Positions 29,984-41,890 of a stretch of 64,000 nt of DNA are shown here, piece by piece; position 1 is the first letter of the stretch; the number at the start of each line of letters is the position of its first letter. This DNA is from Amoebidium appalachense. Taxonomy: Eukaryota > Ichthyosporea. The notes below the pieces were generated by a model that was given only the letters and a program-made list of their open reading frames with translations, was not told the origin of the DNA and did not search any database. The position numbers and the translations under genes are program-made. Location: NCBI GenBank assembly GCA_963693365.1, contig CAVNZM010000001.1:15066001-15130000 (forward strand). Direction: 5' to 3'.

Positions 29984-30562
29984 TCACTGTTTCTCACGGC
30001 CAATACCCACAACCTTCTCCTCCCCCTCTGGAAGGAACTCGACGTCTTGGCGGGTGACGGTGGGCTCGTGGCTGCTGCTGCGACCAATGCCTACTTTCTG
30101 CTTGACCGTCTCCATCATGTCCCCGAACTTCTCCTTGGCACGGTCAAGCGGCCCGGACTGCTCCTCACGCATAGTGGACTCCTGTGTGTACGTGTGTGTG
30201 TGTGTACGTGTGGGTGGGTGTGGGTGTGTGTGTGTGTGTGGTGGTGGTGGTGGTGGGGGGGGGGGGGGGGGGGGGGAGAGGGGAGGGGTTTGGTGAAAGT
30301 AAGAAGAATGAAATGGGGTAGAGAAGGGCTACCAGTAGTAACTCGTGGGTAGGGGGGGGGGGGGGGAGGGGGGGAGGGACCTCGGGAAAGGGGGGGGGGG
30401 GGGGGGGGGGGGGATTGCCATAGTGGATTCAGAAATGAACTTACCACACAAGAATGTTGGGTACCACGTTTGGGGTCTGTGGGGGTGGTGAGGCACGGGA
30501 AAATGGACGGATATTGCAGTTGCACTTAGACCTTACCACAAGAGCTTCACGTTTTTAATTAA

Positions 30563-30595
<33 letters not shown>

Positions 30596-31080
30596 GAAGA
30601 AAGGGGGAGGGGGGGGAAGGGGGAGGAAGGGGGGGAGGGGGGGAGGGGGGGGGGGGGGGGAGGGTCACTGAGGGCACCACCAATGGGAGAATCGAAAGAC
30701 ACCAAGCAGACAGGCCCAGTCACGGCCCAGGCGAGGGCCGGGAGCTGGAGGGGTTGAGGGGGGGAGGGGGTTGAGGGGGGGGAGGGGGGTATGGCAAAGG
30801 GACATGGAGCAGTAAAATAAGCGCTTGCTAAGGGGAATAAGGACAGGGGCGGAGGAAATTCAATTCGTACCGAGCGGTCCTCCTGTGCGTAGTGGGGGGC
30901 ACCCCTCTGCAGGTGGGGGTACGACTGCACGGTAGGGTCCTGCGTGTTGATTGGCTGCCCACCCTGGGGGCCCATGGCCTCCGAATAGTCTGTGCCGGTG
31001 GCCTGCCCACGGTCAACCATCCCGCCACTGCCCGCAACACGAGAGAAACCACTGGGCGCCGTGGGGTCACGTTGAGACAT
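29984..31080 (-). CDS. Small hydrophilic LEA-like protein, 2 exons, 135 aa
   Basis: Exon 1 is 31080-30871 (ATG at 31080-31078) and exon 2 is 30181-29984 (stop at 29984); the junction is phase 0 with donor TCG|GTACGA and a CACACAG acceptor. The protein has no hydrophobic segment. The N-terminal half is rich in Gly, Gln, Ser and Pro (SQRDPTAPSGFSRV, DYSEAMGPQGGQP). The C-terminal half has an amphipathic charged helix (LDRAKEKFGDMMETVKQKVG) of the kind seen in LEA group 3-like proteins, then an acidic and basic tail. No certain family assignment. Its neighbour 2.4 kb upstream on the opposite strand is a clear LEA-type gene, which supports a stress-protection role. An extra small exon within the intron cannot be excluded. 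Confidence 0.6.
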
Positions 31081-33204
31081 GGTGGTGGCTGTGGAGGGGA
31101 GGAAACGGAGCGAAAAGAGAGGGGTGGGAAGAGCAGGGAGGGAGGAAGGGTGGGAGGGGAGGGAGGGATGGTGGGAGGGTGGGAGGGTGGGAGGGAGGAT
31201 AGGATGGTGGGTGGGTGGGTAACTGGTTGTGTGGGCGAGTGGGGGATGGAGTGATGGAGGGAGGGAGGGAGGGGATGAGGGAGGGAGGGAGGGAAGGATG
31301 GGATCATGTGAGTGGTTCTTTAATGAATTGACTCTTGTTACAATATTTTGCTGCAAACTAACGAAGCACATGCCTTCTAATCAGAATCCATGCCCGAGCG
31401 AATAATAAAAGAAAAAGAAGGCACGACGAGTAATCCCCGTGGATACAAAACGAAAATAATTAAATGTTCGTGCACGTGCCACAAAGGCTTATTATAGCAG
31501 AGTCGTGTAACAACAGCGATAACTACACATGTAAACAACACAAACAACGCTTATACAAAGATCTCAGGAATCACACAACATCTACGCACAGCCATAAATT
31601 ATGAAAGAAACTCTCAGTTTACAAAAGAAGAGGACAACAAGCACCCGTTCTCAGTTCCAAAGTACCTTAGAAGAAACGGTCTGATGGAATCAGAAGAGAG
31701 TGTTTGGAAGCAGGTAGAATGAAAAAAATTGCATATTCATTTCGATTTATACCACACATCAGCGGACAGCTTGAACAAGAGCAAAAAAAGACCCAACAAG
31801 TGCTGCAAAATGTTGAGAACTATCGTGTAAAAGGCCATGATTGAGCTACCTTTGGTATGCGCTTGTCCTATCATGATGCAACAATGGGGGTTTACGCTGT
31901 TTACTCGAGGCAAAGAGAACCAGTCTCAGGTATGGGGGGGGGGTTTTGCTCGGAATATCCCCTCAGCGGTATATCATGATTACGTACATAGATGTCGGGT
32001 GGTGACTATATATGCAACAATAATTGGTTAGCCTGAGCCAATCCTACATGGCTCACTGGAATGTAAACAAACTTAAGCGTTCGTGATTTTTGATTAATCA
32101 AACGTGAAAAATGGTAACCAAATAAAGCTGGAGCTCATCTTTGGCTCATCTACGGCCAATCATATCGAAGCTAGCCCGCGCTTTCCGCTTTCCCATCAGC
32201 ACTTTCACATCAGCAGTCACGCTGACAGGTAGCACACACAAAAGGCCCAGCCTGGGCTTTAACGCTCGCAGCCTATATGATAACGTGCATATTTACACGT
32301 GATTTACACGCAAGAAAGGCTTAGAAAGCACCTAGAAACTTCCCGAAGACCAAAAATGTACAAAAACAAGCCAAAATGTTCCCTACGGTTGGGACGAAAA
32401 TAGCAGGTGATGACACCCTCACAGCCCGCATTTCCCATGCACGCTGGGAAGTATAAAAGGCACGTCACATCAGTTGGTGGGCAGACTATTTTTGTGACGC
32501 TTTTACACTTTGGTGTGGACATCTGTGTTGTTATTTCCCCCTTCTCGTTGCGAGCTGCAAACAAACATTCCCCGTGAGATTTCAGGTTAATACACCGAGG
32601 AGTTAGGCAAGATGAGTCCACTTCAATAGTCTGCTCTATTTCTTTTTCGTTTTTTGGATTTCTCTTTGCACTTTGTTTCGAAAAAGGTCTTGGCGAGGGA
32701 ATTCTCATTTAAGCACAAGGGAAAACTTATGCGCAGTTTGCGTACGCGTGGTGACTCTCTTAATTTTTGCCATTTGTTGTGTGTATGTCTTTACCAGTGT
32801 GCTTTTTTTCACCGGCTCACGGGTTCTTCCTACTGTATGAGCTAAGGGTAGTGACTTGCTTGGCACCCCATTTGAACTGGAGGCAGGTGTTAAATTGAAA
32901 TACAACAAGGACATCATGAACTTTTTCACTGTTTTTCAAGAACATATTGGTATTCTCTTTGGGGTTCTGCATTGAATCATTGGGCATAGAACCGTAGAGA
33001 AAGGTTTGTAGGAGTCTTTAATATGCTGATGGCTGTAGACGGAAAACGGGTAGTGGTGCTCGGAGGAAGGGGGGGCGGGGTGGCGGTGATTGCGATATGT
33101 ATATTCATTTTTACAAAGATGGTTTTTTTTTTTTTTTTGTCGAGGTCGGAGGCATGGGCCCCCGGGGGGGGGGGGGGGGGGGGGGGGGTTCGGTTTTCTT
33201 GTGT

Positions 33205-33250
<46 letters not shown>

Positions 33251-33315
33251 GGGATGGGGGCCGGGAGAGGGGTCTGTAGTGCTATATCACGGGTTAAAAA
33301 GATATGATATAGTTC

Positions 33316-33366
<51 letters not shown>

Positions 33367-33520
33367 AAACGTTTCAGGCGTGTTCATTGTCTTTCAATCC
33401 CTTCCCCCGTCTTTCTGTCGTTTTTAAGAAGTTGATATCTGAATATCTCCTTAATTAAACGACATTCAATATGATATATATGGCAGATACTAAATGTGGT
33501 TACTTCCCCACAGCCCAACC
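31081..33520. promoter_or_regulatory. Divergent intergenic region between the two LEA-like genes
   Basis: About 2.4 kb separating the two start codons, low in microsatellites between 31330 and 33050. It contains GTGCACGTGCC with a CACGTG core near 31471-31480, a TATAAAAG at 32452-32459 on the + strand followed by GCACGTCACATCAG, and poly-G and poly-C runs at 33163-33250 and 33317-33356. The TATA match is 1.07 kb before the + gene's ATG, so it would need a long or spliced leader. Confidence 0.4.
31886..31916 (+). repeat. Copy of a ~31-nt sequence also inserted in the TIR element at 40644
   Basis: A run of five G followed by 26 bases beginning TTTACGCTGTTT and ending GAGGCAAAGA, identical to 40650-40675, where it follows a run of seven G. 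No flanking duplication is evident at this site. Confidence 0.85.
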
Positions 33521-36500
33521 ATGAACATGCTGCAAGTGTCGGCTGTCCTCCGTGCCGTCAGGGCTCGGCCTCTGTTTGCCCGCCAGCCCCTGCTCGTATC
33601 AAGCCGCTTTATCACCCACGAGCCTGGCTTCACCCAGGTAGAGATCCCCCCCCCCCCCCCCCCCCCCCCTCCCCTTTCCCTCCCCCCTCCCCCCTCCCCC
33701 CCTGTTCGTCCCTCTTCCTCCGCCACCCCTCTTTCCTCCCTCCCGCCCTCCTCCCCTCCCCACCCCCACCCCCCCGTTTTTTCCGTATCTGTCCTCCCCC
33801 CCCCCCTCCCCCCGCCCCTCCCAGCCCCCTTCCGTCCCCCCCCCCCCCCCCCCCCCCCCTGTTCCCTCCTCTTCCCCCGCTACCTGCCACCCTTTCCCTC
33901 CTCCCTCCCCCCCTCCTCCCCCCCCATCCCCTTTTCCGCATCTGTTCCCCCTCCCCCCCTCCCCTCCTCCCCGCCACCCCCTCCTTGGGGCCCTTTTTGA
34001 GCCTCATACCAAACCCCAACGGGTGACGGACAAATATGTACACACACGGAACCAAAGGTTTTAGAACAGGGGAAAGATGCGACATCTTCGCTCTATTGAT
34101 GATGTAAGCACGACAGCGAAGTCGAAAACGATTTTTTTTGAAATACAAATACTTCTTATCTTTCGGGCCTTTGATTCCCCTCCATTCGAACCTAGCTGCA
34201 CAATAATGCACTACATTTTAGAACATTCAAACACACAGGAATTTGCCCTCTTCCCGCCCTCCCACCAGCGCCTCTCTCTCCCTCCCCTCCCCCCCCCCCC
34301 CACACACACACAAAATCTAAAAAATTAGGAAAAGAACAAGTTGACAAAAGCACTGTGCACATGGCCATAGCCATGATATTTTAACGCTAAATATAGAAAC
34401 CTAAATATAAATGTGCGTATGGCCATAGCGATGATATTTTAATGCTAAACTTAAAGATTAATATTTTTATTTTTCTCAGACGCGCCAGGACCCCAAGGAC
34501 GTGCAGAGCAAGGACAAGAAAGATGTGGAGCAGCAGGAGCGCAAGGAGGCCACCGACCGCCAGCGCATGCAGCGCATGCAGGATGACGTCACACACCCGG
34601 CATCCATGCGGGGCCGCAGTGAGCCCCCTATGCAAGAGGTACATACCCTCCCCCCCCCCCCCCCCCCAAAAAAAAAAAAGAAAAAAAATAATAATAATAA
34701 TAAAATAAAATAAAAAGAAAACATAAATAAAATAAAGGGAAAAAAGCATAGCCCGTGTCTCTACCTGTGCACATTTCCCCCTTTCACCCAACTTGCTACC
34801 AATATCAATTTCCTTCCCCCTTCTCCCCTCCTCCCCCCCCCCCCCCCCCCCAAACCCAAAAAAAATAAAAAATAATAATAAAAGCAAATCTTCCCCCCCC
34901 CCCCCCCCCTCCCCCCCCCTCCCCCCCCCCCCCCCCCCCCCCCTTCCCCCACCCCACCCCTACACCCATCACCCACCCAAGGCTTCCCGTTATAAATACT
35001 TGCTCTTTTAGCTGATTATTGGTCCAGTGCTTGTCATTAGCATACTGACTCCCATCTCCCCCCCCCCCCCCCCCCCCCCCCCCCCGTTCTTTCCTGTCTC
35101 CTTACCCCCTTCTACTCCCATTTCCCAGGCTGCGCCACACAGCCCCCCCCCCCCCCCCCCCCCCCCCCTTCTCCCCACAAACACACACACACACACGCGC
35201 GCATGGCCCACGCACATACACCACAAATCCACACATCCGTAGGCACCTACACACCAAGACAACACCAGCCCCTTTCCCCCTTTTTCACTCCCTCCCCCGC
35301 CCCCCTTTTTTTTTCATCCCCAGGGTCTTGCCGAGAAAGCAGCTCAGACCCTGGGTGACCTTCCGGGTCGTGTTGCAGACGCTGCCGGAACCGCCGGCGC
35401 CCACGCAAGCGATCGATTTTCGGAGATTGTCGAGGAAGCACGTGACCACCTTCCAAATATGGACGTGAGCAAGCTGAGAGATACTATGAGAGATCAGGTG
35501 GTGGGTGCGGGCAAGAAGGGGCAAGAGGCGATGCGAGGGGTGGCGGAAAATCTCCCGTTTGAGACGAGGGACGTTAGCAACGACGAAGGGAGAGATCAGT
35601 CTACGTTGGGAGCTATCGACAAGGGGAGACTCAGGTCTATGGGGGATGACATGAGCGACAGGGCGGAGAGAAAGGAACGGTCGACGGAAGAGAGTCTCAG
35701 ACGCATGGCTCAGGAAATGACCGAGAAAGGGGCGGACGTTACTGGACGTGCGAGGGAGATGGCGTCGCGTACGGCTGAAAAGGGAAAAGACGTAGCGGAA
35801 AACGTGCGCGATTCCACTGAGGGGTACGTTAACAAGACGAAGGAAATGGGGGCCGCAGCGATGGGGAAGACGATGGAAACGGGGCATCACATGGCGGACC
35901 GCGCAAAGGAGATGGGCCATATGGTGGCCGAGAAAGGAAAGGACACGGCTGCGAGCATGCGCGAAAAAGCCGAGGGAATGGCGGGGAAAACGGTGGAGAC
36001 GGGCCAGCACATGACTGACCGCGCAAAGGAGATGGGCCACACGGCGACGGAGAAGGTCCGGGACGTCGCCTACGACGCAAAGGAGAAAGTTATGCACACG
36101 GGAGAGGCGATGGTCGACAAAGCAAAGGATATCGGCGGGTCGGTGGCCGAGGGAGCACACAAGGCAGTAGATATGGGAAAGGAGGGTGTGAACAAAGTCG
36201 AGGAGGGAGCCATGCACGCCGCAGAGAAAATCAAGGACATGGGTAAGGTGACGGTCGAGACGGCGATGGAGATGGGGAAGAAACTTGCTGGGGTGGGTGT
36301 CGCTGGGGTGGACGTCTCGGGGGAGCCGATGCCTGAGGTCGACGCTGCCATCCACGCTGCACACGGCGATTTTCAGTCCGATCGCCGCGATCTGCGCAAT
36401 CGCATTGAGGATTGCGAGCCCACACGCGAGGAACGGCTTCGAGATGACCTCTCACGCATGGCTTGGGAGCAGCCGATCGGTTTTGATGAAGAGATTGACC

Positions 36501-36760
36501 CTGCTATGCTTATGGAGGAGGCTCGTGCTGCTGCGCAGGGAAAATATGTGAGCGGTGAAAAATGGGTGGATAGAGAGGAAATTACGGCAAGGATGGAGGG
36601 AGAGGGACACATGAGCGCGATGGAAAAAACGAAGGAGGTTGGGATGAAGGCGAAGGAGAAAGTGGAAGAGGCGGGGCATATGATGACGGATAAAGCTGGG
36701 GATGTGGCGAAGAAGGCGAAGGGGAAGGTTAAGGGCATGGCGGGAAAGGGAAAGATGTGA
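33521..36760 (+). CDS. Mitochondrially targeted LEA-like (group 3) protein, 3 exons, 570 aa
   Basis: Exons 33521-33637, 34480-34638 and 35324-36760 (TGA 36758-36760), all phase 0. Exon 1 encodes 39 residues rich in Arg and lacking acids until its end (VLRAVRARPLFARQPLLVSS), a classic mitochondrial presequence. Exon 2 is highly charged (QSKDKKDVEQQERKEATDRQ). Exon 3 is a long hydrophilic alpha-helical stretch of Ala/Lys/Glu/Met-rich repeats such as AKEMGH, AEKGKD and DKAKDIG, with a 120-nt (40-residue) internal duplication (35877 vs 35997: ETGHHMADRAKEMGH and ETGQHMTDRAKEMGH). This is the pattern of LEA_4-type proteins that protect membranes and matrix enzymes in drying or freezing. Residues around 340-440 are less repetitive and acidic. 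The start was chosen because it opens the presequence; an in-frame Met two codons later is an alternative. Confidence 0.87.
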
Positions 36761-38768
36761 TTTTTTTTGGTGACTGGTGGGGGGCATGTTTGGTGTGGAA
36801 TATGGTTGGTGTGGGATATTTTGGTGGGAGATATATTTGTGTGGAATATTTTGGTGGGAGATATTTTGTTGAGTTATTAGGTGGGAGATCTTGCTGTGCG
36901 TAAGGGTGGTATTGCTTTGCAAAAGAACGCTATTCTGTGCTCCCGTTACGGTACTTAGCTGTGATTTACCTCATAGCCGGTCACACCTATTTGCTATAGT
37001 AATTCATTTTTTATTGATTTTCCCCCCCCCCCTTCCCTCTCTAAGTAATGAGGTTAAGTGCACACGTGGCAGTGGTGATGGCGAGGTGGGGGTGGGGGTG
37101 GGGATGGGGGTTACGGGTGCAATTTTTTTTGTTTTTTTTTTCCCCCCCTTTTCAAATTTGGCCTGTAGCCCTCAACTTCCCCTGTCGAATCACCATGTTG
37201 TGTTCACTTTTGCTCGGATGGATTTTATAAGTTTTTCAAAGGTTAGAAATGTGTAGTGGTTACTATGTGTTTCACTTTGTCACGTGTGGGGTATTGGTAT
37301 GGCCATGGCTTGTTGCAGCTGACGATAAAGTTAACAAGAATTTATCCATTTTTATTGCTGCTGAGTTAACCTTTTTTTTGGAAAGCCATGGGTGTGGTTC
37401 TGAAAGAGTCATCAACTTCCAGAAAAGTGAAAAGAAAGTGCCGTGCACTGCTTGTTTTCAAAACGTTGCTGCACTATCCCCAGTCACCCACCATCCTCCT
37501 TCCCCCCTCTTCCTCCTCCTCCCCCCCCCCCCCCCCCCCCCCCCCGCCCCCTCCTTCCCCCCCCACCTCCCCTCCCCCCCCCCCCCCCCCCCCCCCCCCC
37601 TCCTCGTGTGTCCCCCTTTCGAACCGTACATTGACAATGTCGATCTTATTCTGGAATGGATTTTCTAGAATAGGTGACTGTAGAAAATGCTTATTTACGT
37701 GAGAGTATATTCTGGTTGCACACAGGTCACAATATTACAGTTGCTTTAGCATCACATGGTTCTATCATTATAGCCGTAGTTATAGACAGGGAGAAAGGGG
37801 GAACGGCATGAGGGAGGGGGGGGAGGGGGGGGGGGGGGGGGTATTTGGGTATAGCACATTGTCGAGGTATCCCCCCCCCCCCCCCCTCCCTCCCCCCTCC
37901 TCTCCCCCCCCCCCCACCGAGGCCCCAGTGGTGGTGGTGGTAGTGGGGGGGAGGGGGGGGGGGGAGGGGAGGGGGTGGAGGAGGGGGATTAGTCAAGAAC
38001 GTAAGCATTAAAGTTTTTGTCTACAAAATACCCCTCCCTTCCCCTTATCCTCTCCCCACCCCCTCCTCCCCCTCCCCCTCCCCTTCCCCCCGTCCCCCCC
38101 CCTCCCCCCTAAAGTCAGAAACCAAAGCCCTTATTCTACACTTACCCCTCCCCTCCCCTCCCATTCCCAGAGAGATCGAGGTAGGATCGATCTTGAGCCA
38201 TTTTTCTTTCCCTCCTTCCCTTCCCCCCCCCCCCCCCCCCCCCCCCCCCCACCCACCCACCCACCCATCCCCCCCACCCTACTGCGATCCCCGTTTGCTT
38301 CAAGAAAAAAGACGAAGCCTCAAAAAGACAAAGAAGAATCTCGAGTGGGATAAAGCAAAAAAAGAAAAGAGGGTGTCTCTGGGGTCCTCTGGTCCGGGCA
38401 AAGCCATAATATGATCCCAGTGGATACATGCATATGCCATGTATGTGCACATGTGCGTCACGTGCAGCCAGCAGTACATATGTGAGCGAGTGTGTACTAC
38501 CGAGTGGCCCAGGGCACCTAGCAGGCCGAAACCTGGCAGTGTGCCCGCATGTTCCGCGGGTGGCACTTTTTTTTTGGGGGGGGGGGGGGGGAGGGGGGGG
38601 GGGGGGGGGGGGGGGGCGTCCGGACTCGGTGTCTGTGTGTGAATGAGCATGTGTGCCGCGTGAGGGGGGGAGGGGGGGGGGGGGGTGGAGGGGGGGTGGT
38701 TGGGTGAGATGTTGTGGGTGAGTGAGTGAGAGCAAGTGAGTGTGAGTGTGAGTGTGTGCATGTGACTC

Positions 38769-38827
<59 letters not shown>

Positions 38828-38980
38828 ACGCGCGCGCGTGTGTGTGTGCGCGTGTTTTTCCCGCGCGCACGTAGGTGCGTGTTTGTGTTTGGGGGTGGCG
38901 GTATTGGGGGGCAGGGGGGCAGGGGGGGAGCTAGAGGGAGGGGGAGGGTAAACTTGCCGGCATATTCCGTGGAAGTGGTG

Positions 38981-39011
<31 letters not shown>

Positions 39012-39174
39012 TTGCGTGCCGTGTGCCATTGGGGTGCGGTGGGGTGGGGTGTGGGCTGTGGAAGGGATGGGGTGAGTGAGTGTGTGAGTGAGTGTGTGAG
39101 TGATTGAGTGATTGAGTGGGTGAGTAAGTGAGTGAGTGAGTGAGTGAGTGAGTGAGTGAGTGAGTGAGTGAGTG

Positions 39175-39259
<85 letters not shown>

Positions 39260-39339
39260 ACGCGGTGTGTTTGTGTGCCACGGTGTGTAGTAGTCTGTAT
39301 GCATGTTTGTCCGCGTGAGTGCCTGTGTGTGTGTGTGTC

Positions 39340-39433
<94 letters not shown>

Positions 39434-40605
39434 GGGTTTTTGTGTATGTGCGTGCGTGTGTGTGCACGTGTGTCACGTGTGTTTGTGTGTGTTTGTGTGC
39501 GTATGTTTGTTGTTTGTTCGCTTGAGTTCCTGTGTGTTTGTATGCCCGTGTTTAAGTGTGTGTGTCTGTGTGAGTTGGGTGTGTGTGTGTGTGTGTGTCA
39601 CGGTTGGTGGGGGGGTAGGGTGGGGGAGGGGGTGGGTGGGGGGGGGAGGGGGGGGGGGGTTACTGAGCCTCGATGCTTCACTCAAATCTAATTAGAACCC
39701 CCACCCTCCCTGAGGCTCCCTCCCCTTCTCTAGGCGAATGTGGGCTACGTACTACTTCCAAGCCCTCCCCCCCCCCCCCCCCCCCCCCCCCCTTCCCGTG
39801 CACAAACTTGGCCCGAAAAAAGTTGGTTAGGACATCAAGAGCTTCTTATTGCAGGGTAAATTCGAAAACTTATACATTAAATTTTGTAGAGTGTTTGTAT
39901 AAATTAGACACAGTCTAAGAAGTATGATGTGGTGTGGTGTGACTGAAGCACACGCGGTTGAGAATCCCTACCCTATGAACCAATGATACGGATGTAATGA
40001 TTACCATGTATGGATAGCCTAGCTGAGCCCTGATCCCAGAGTACTATGTATGACCGTCACTCCTGAGCGGGTCTCAGTTGTCAGTTGAGATCAGCTGGAC
40101 ACAGGCACACATGAGGCCTTGCATTAAAGATGGGTCGCAACATAACCCGAGACTCTATTAAGAGCACATAGCACACAGACCACCACAGAGAACCCACAAG
40201 GACCACATACACCCATATAACGTAACATGTGGCACGTGTCAGTGTTTCACAATGGGATGCAGTGGCCGGCGGATAAACTCTCGACTTGAGCCTCGAGTAT
40301 CAAAGAATGCGCTCTATGGGGACGGTAACAAATAAAACCATCCAATCAGTCACTCAGACATCAATCATTTCGCAAGATCCTTTGCGCAAACCAGATTGCC
40401 GCACATATCAGCTCCGAATTCTATTGGTCCAGGCACTGAAGTCTAGCAACGCCCTGATAGTCAGCTCTACATTCATAGCTTTGTAATATGATTTCCAAAG
40501 CAAACCCAAAAGCAGATTGAAGAATTAAAAGAAGTGCTACAATTATAGCATTATGTTGGTGGTGATACTTTCTATTACAGCAACATGATTTCTATGACAC
40601 GCAGT
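36761..40605. other. Intergenic region, microsatellite-rich
   Basis: A T/G-rich 3' flank with repeated GGTGGGAGATAT-like motifs at 36780-36890, poly-C blocks at 37520-37600, 37870-37915 and 38224-38250, (GT)n at 38776-38826, 39178-39258 and 39340-39431, a poly-G at 38576-38616 and a poly-C at 39770-39792. From 39800 to 40605 the sequence is low in repeats and has no recognisable exon. Confidence 0.5.
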
Positions 40606-40612
40606 CTCCCAT
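40606..40612. other. Left target site duplication of the TIR element (CTCCCAT)
   Basis: CTCCCAT immediately precedes the left inverted repeat and recurs at 43048-43054 immediately after the right one. Confidence 0.88.
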
Positions 40613-40643
40613 TATCCCATCCTGACGTGAGCAAATCAATATG

Positions 40644-40679
40644 GGGGGGTTTACGCTGTTTACTCGAGGCAAAGATATG
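40644..40679 (+). mobile_element. Short insertion inside the left TIR
   Basis: Relative to the right TIR, the left one has 36 extra bases: about 31 nt (six G then TTTACGCTG to GAGGCAAAG) followed by a second ATATG that matches the ATATG at 40639-40643. That is the footprint of an insertion with a 5-bp target duplication. The same sequence occurs at 31886-31916. Confidence 0.75.
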
Positions 40680-40872
40680 TCAAATGGTTTTTGGGTAAAT
40701 TCAAAATATCCAATTGCTACAATCGATCGAATGCGATCGGACATTTTGTTATTTGAATTCGACACATTTCGAATTTAAGGGGAAACGGATATTTGGACAA
40801 ATCCCCCAATTTTAGCATATGTCTGAATTGATTGGACAATTCCATTTATTAACTTATTCTTCGGCCGTCTGA

Positions 40873-40942
40873 TTGGTGATTGGGCCACAATGGTTATGTG
40901 GCCAATCAGCGGCCTGGTAGAGGAGGCTTATGGGTATATAAG
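40873..40942 (+). promoter_or_regulatory. Promoter of the TIR element
   Basis: ATTGG motifs near 40872-40882, CCAAT at about 40902-40906 and TATATAAG at 40935-40942 lie 120-190 bp before the first ATG (41063). The arrangement matches that of the cellular gene at 14408. Confidence 0.6.
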
Positions 40943-41062
40943 CCGACCATAGATCGGTCGTCTATTAGCATAATCCCCGTCGCCTCCTCTATCATCGGAG
41001 GCAACATTGGTGAGGCTCGTTCACGCTTTGGTTAGGGTAGGTCACCCTTTTAGAACTTCACC

Positions 41063-41625
41063 ATGAACGTCATTCTCGAGCAATATTCCGCCGAAGCGCG
41101 CACCCCCGTCACTGGGGATTCGGACACCCGCGAGTCACGCTCGCAGCGCCTTCGGCAGAGCTGGGGGATGCCGGACTGCCCGTTGCTCAAGTTCCCTAGA
41201 CATGCCTTTGCGAGCGGCACCCAACTCTGGCACCAACCTTACCATGGGTGACGGAGTACCGGTACCCTATGCCCAACGGTCCCCGACGCATCCCAGCCGA
41301 CCCACTGCCCTGGATCCCTTCCGAGGCCAACAAGCACGTGCTCGAGGAGAACTGGGTTACCATCGGGGCACTCTGGAGCCTCATCGATGCAATGCACGAC
41401 GACTGCGCGTTCCAGCGTCGGCAGTTTCCCGGCGAAAACGGCGCCCTAGTGCCTGAACCCGCGGAGCAGTTCTACCAACGACGCATTGCAGAGCTCAAGG
41501 GTGCAATCGCCGATGAGTCGCTGTGTTCCTCTCCGACCAGTGTGCACTACCAGTATATCCACGCCACAGAGGGTGCTGCCTTTGCCGAGCTGGCCCGCGC
41601 CCACATGGAGCGGGAGTATTACTAG
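41063..41625 (+). pseudogene. Degenerate first coding region of the TIR element
   Basis: ATG 41063 opens 62 codons (NVILEQYSAEARTP...) ending at 41251. A second frame continues from about 41248 to a stop at 41625 with globular composition (PLPWIPSEANKHVLEENW, EPAEQFYQRRIAELKGAIA). The two together look like one protein broken by a frameshift. I do not recognise the family. Confidence 0.5.
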
Positions 41626-41890
41626 TACCCTCAGGCTGTTCTTTCTGAACGCTGGGGCCGCGTAATGGGCGACGCAAGGAAGAAAGAGGCAGAGTGACAC
41701 AGAGGTCAACCTCGCTACGCGCACCGCCCGTGCGGGCAACCAAAATGACAACAAGACCATGGTGAAGTCCAACACCGGCGCCAGCAGTGGGTCTGACGCC
41801 GGCCGCAACTAAGTTTGCGGTTTCCGGCCCCTGCCGCGTAGGCAGCGGGCCTTACAAGGGGGCGTCAAGGGTGGGTGTCCACCCCAATGT

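Noticed and set aside
32304-32708. Minus-strand frame of 134 codons with several Cys residues, suggestive of a small secreted protein
   Set aside because: No signal peptide, no family pattern, and it overlaps a TATA-like promoter region on the other strand. A frame of this length is expected by chance in low-repeat DNA.
35285-36364. Minus-strand frame of 359 codons opposite the LEA gene
   Set aside because: Mirror of the repetitive LEA coding sequence. The + strand has the presequence, phase-matched introns and LEA repeats.
37249-37668. Plus-strand frame of 139 codons starting with a hydrophobic segment
   Set aside because: The first 80 codons looked exon-like, but there is no family match and no partner exon, and the rest is poly-C translation.
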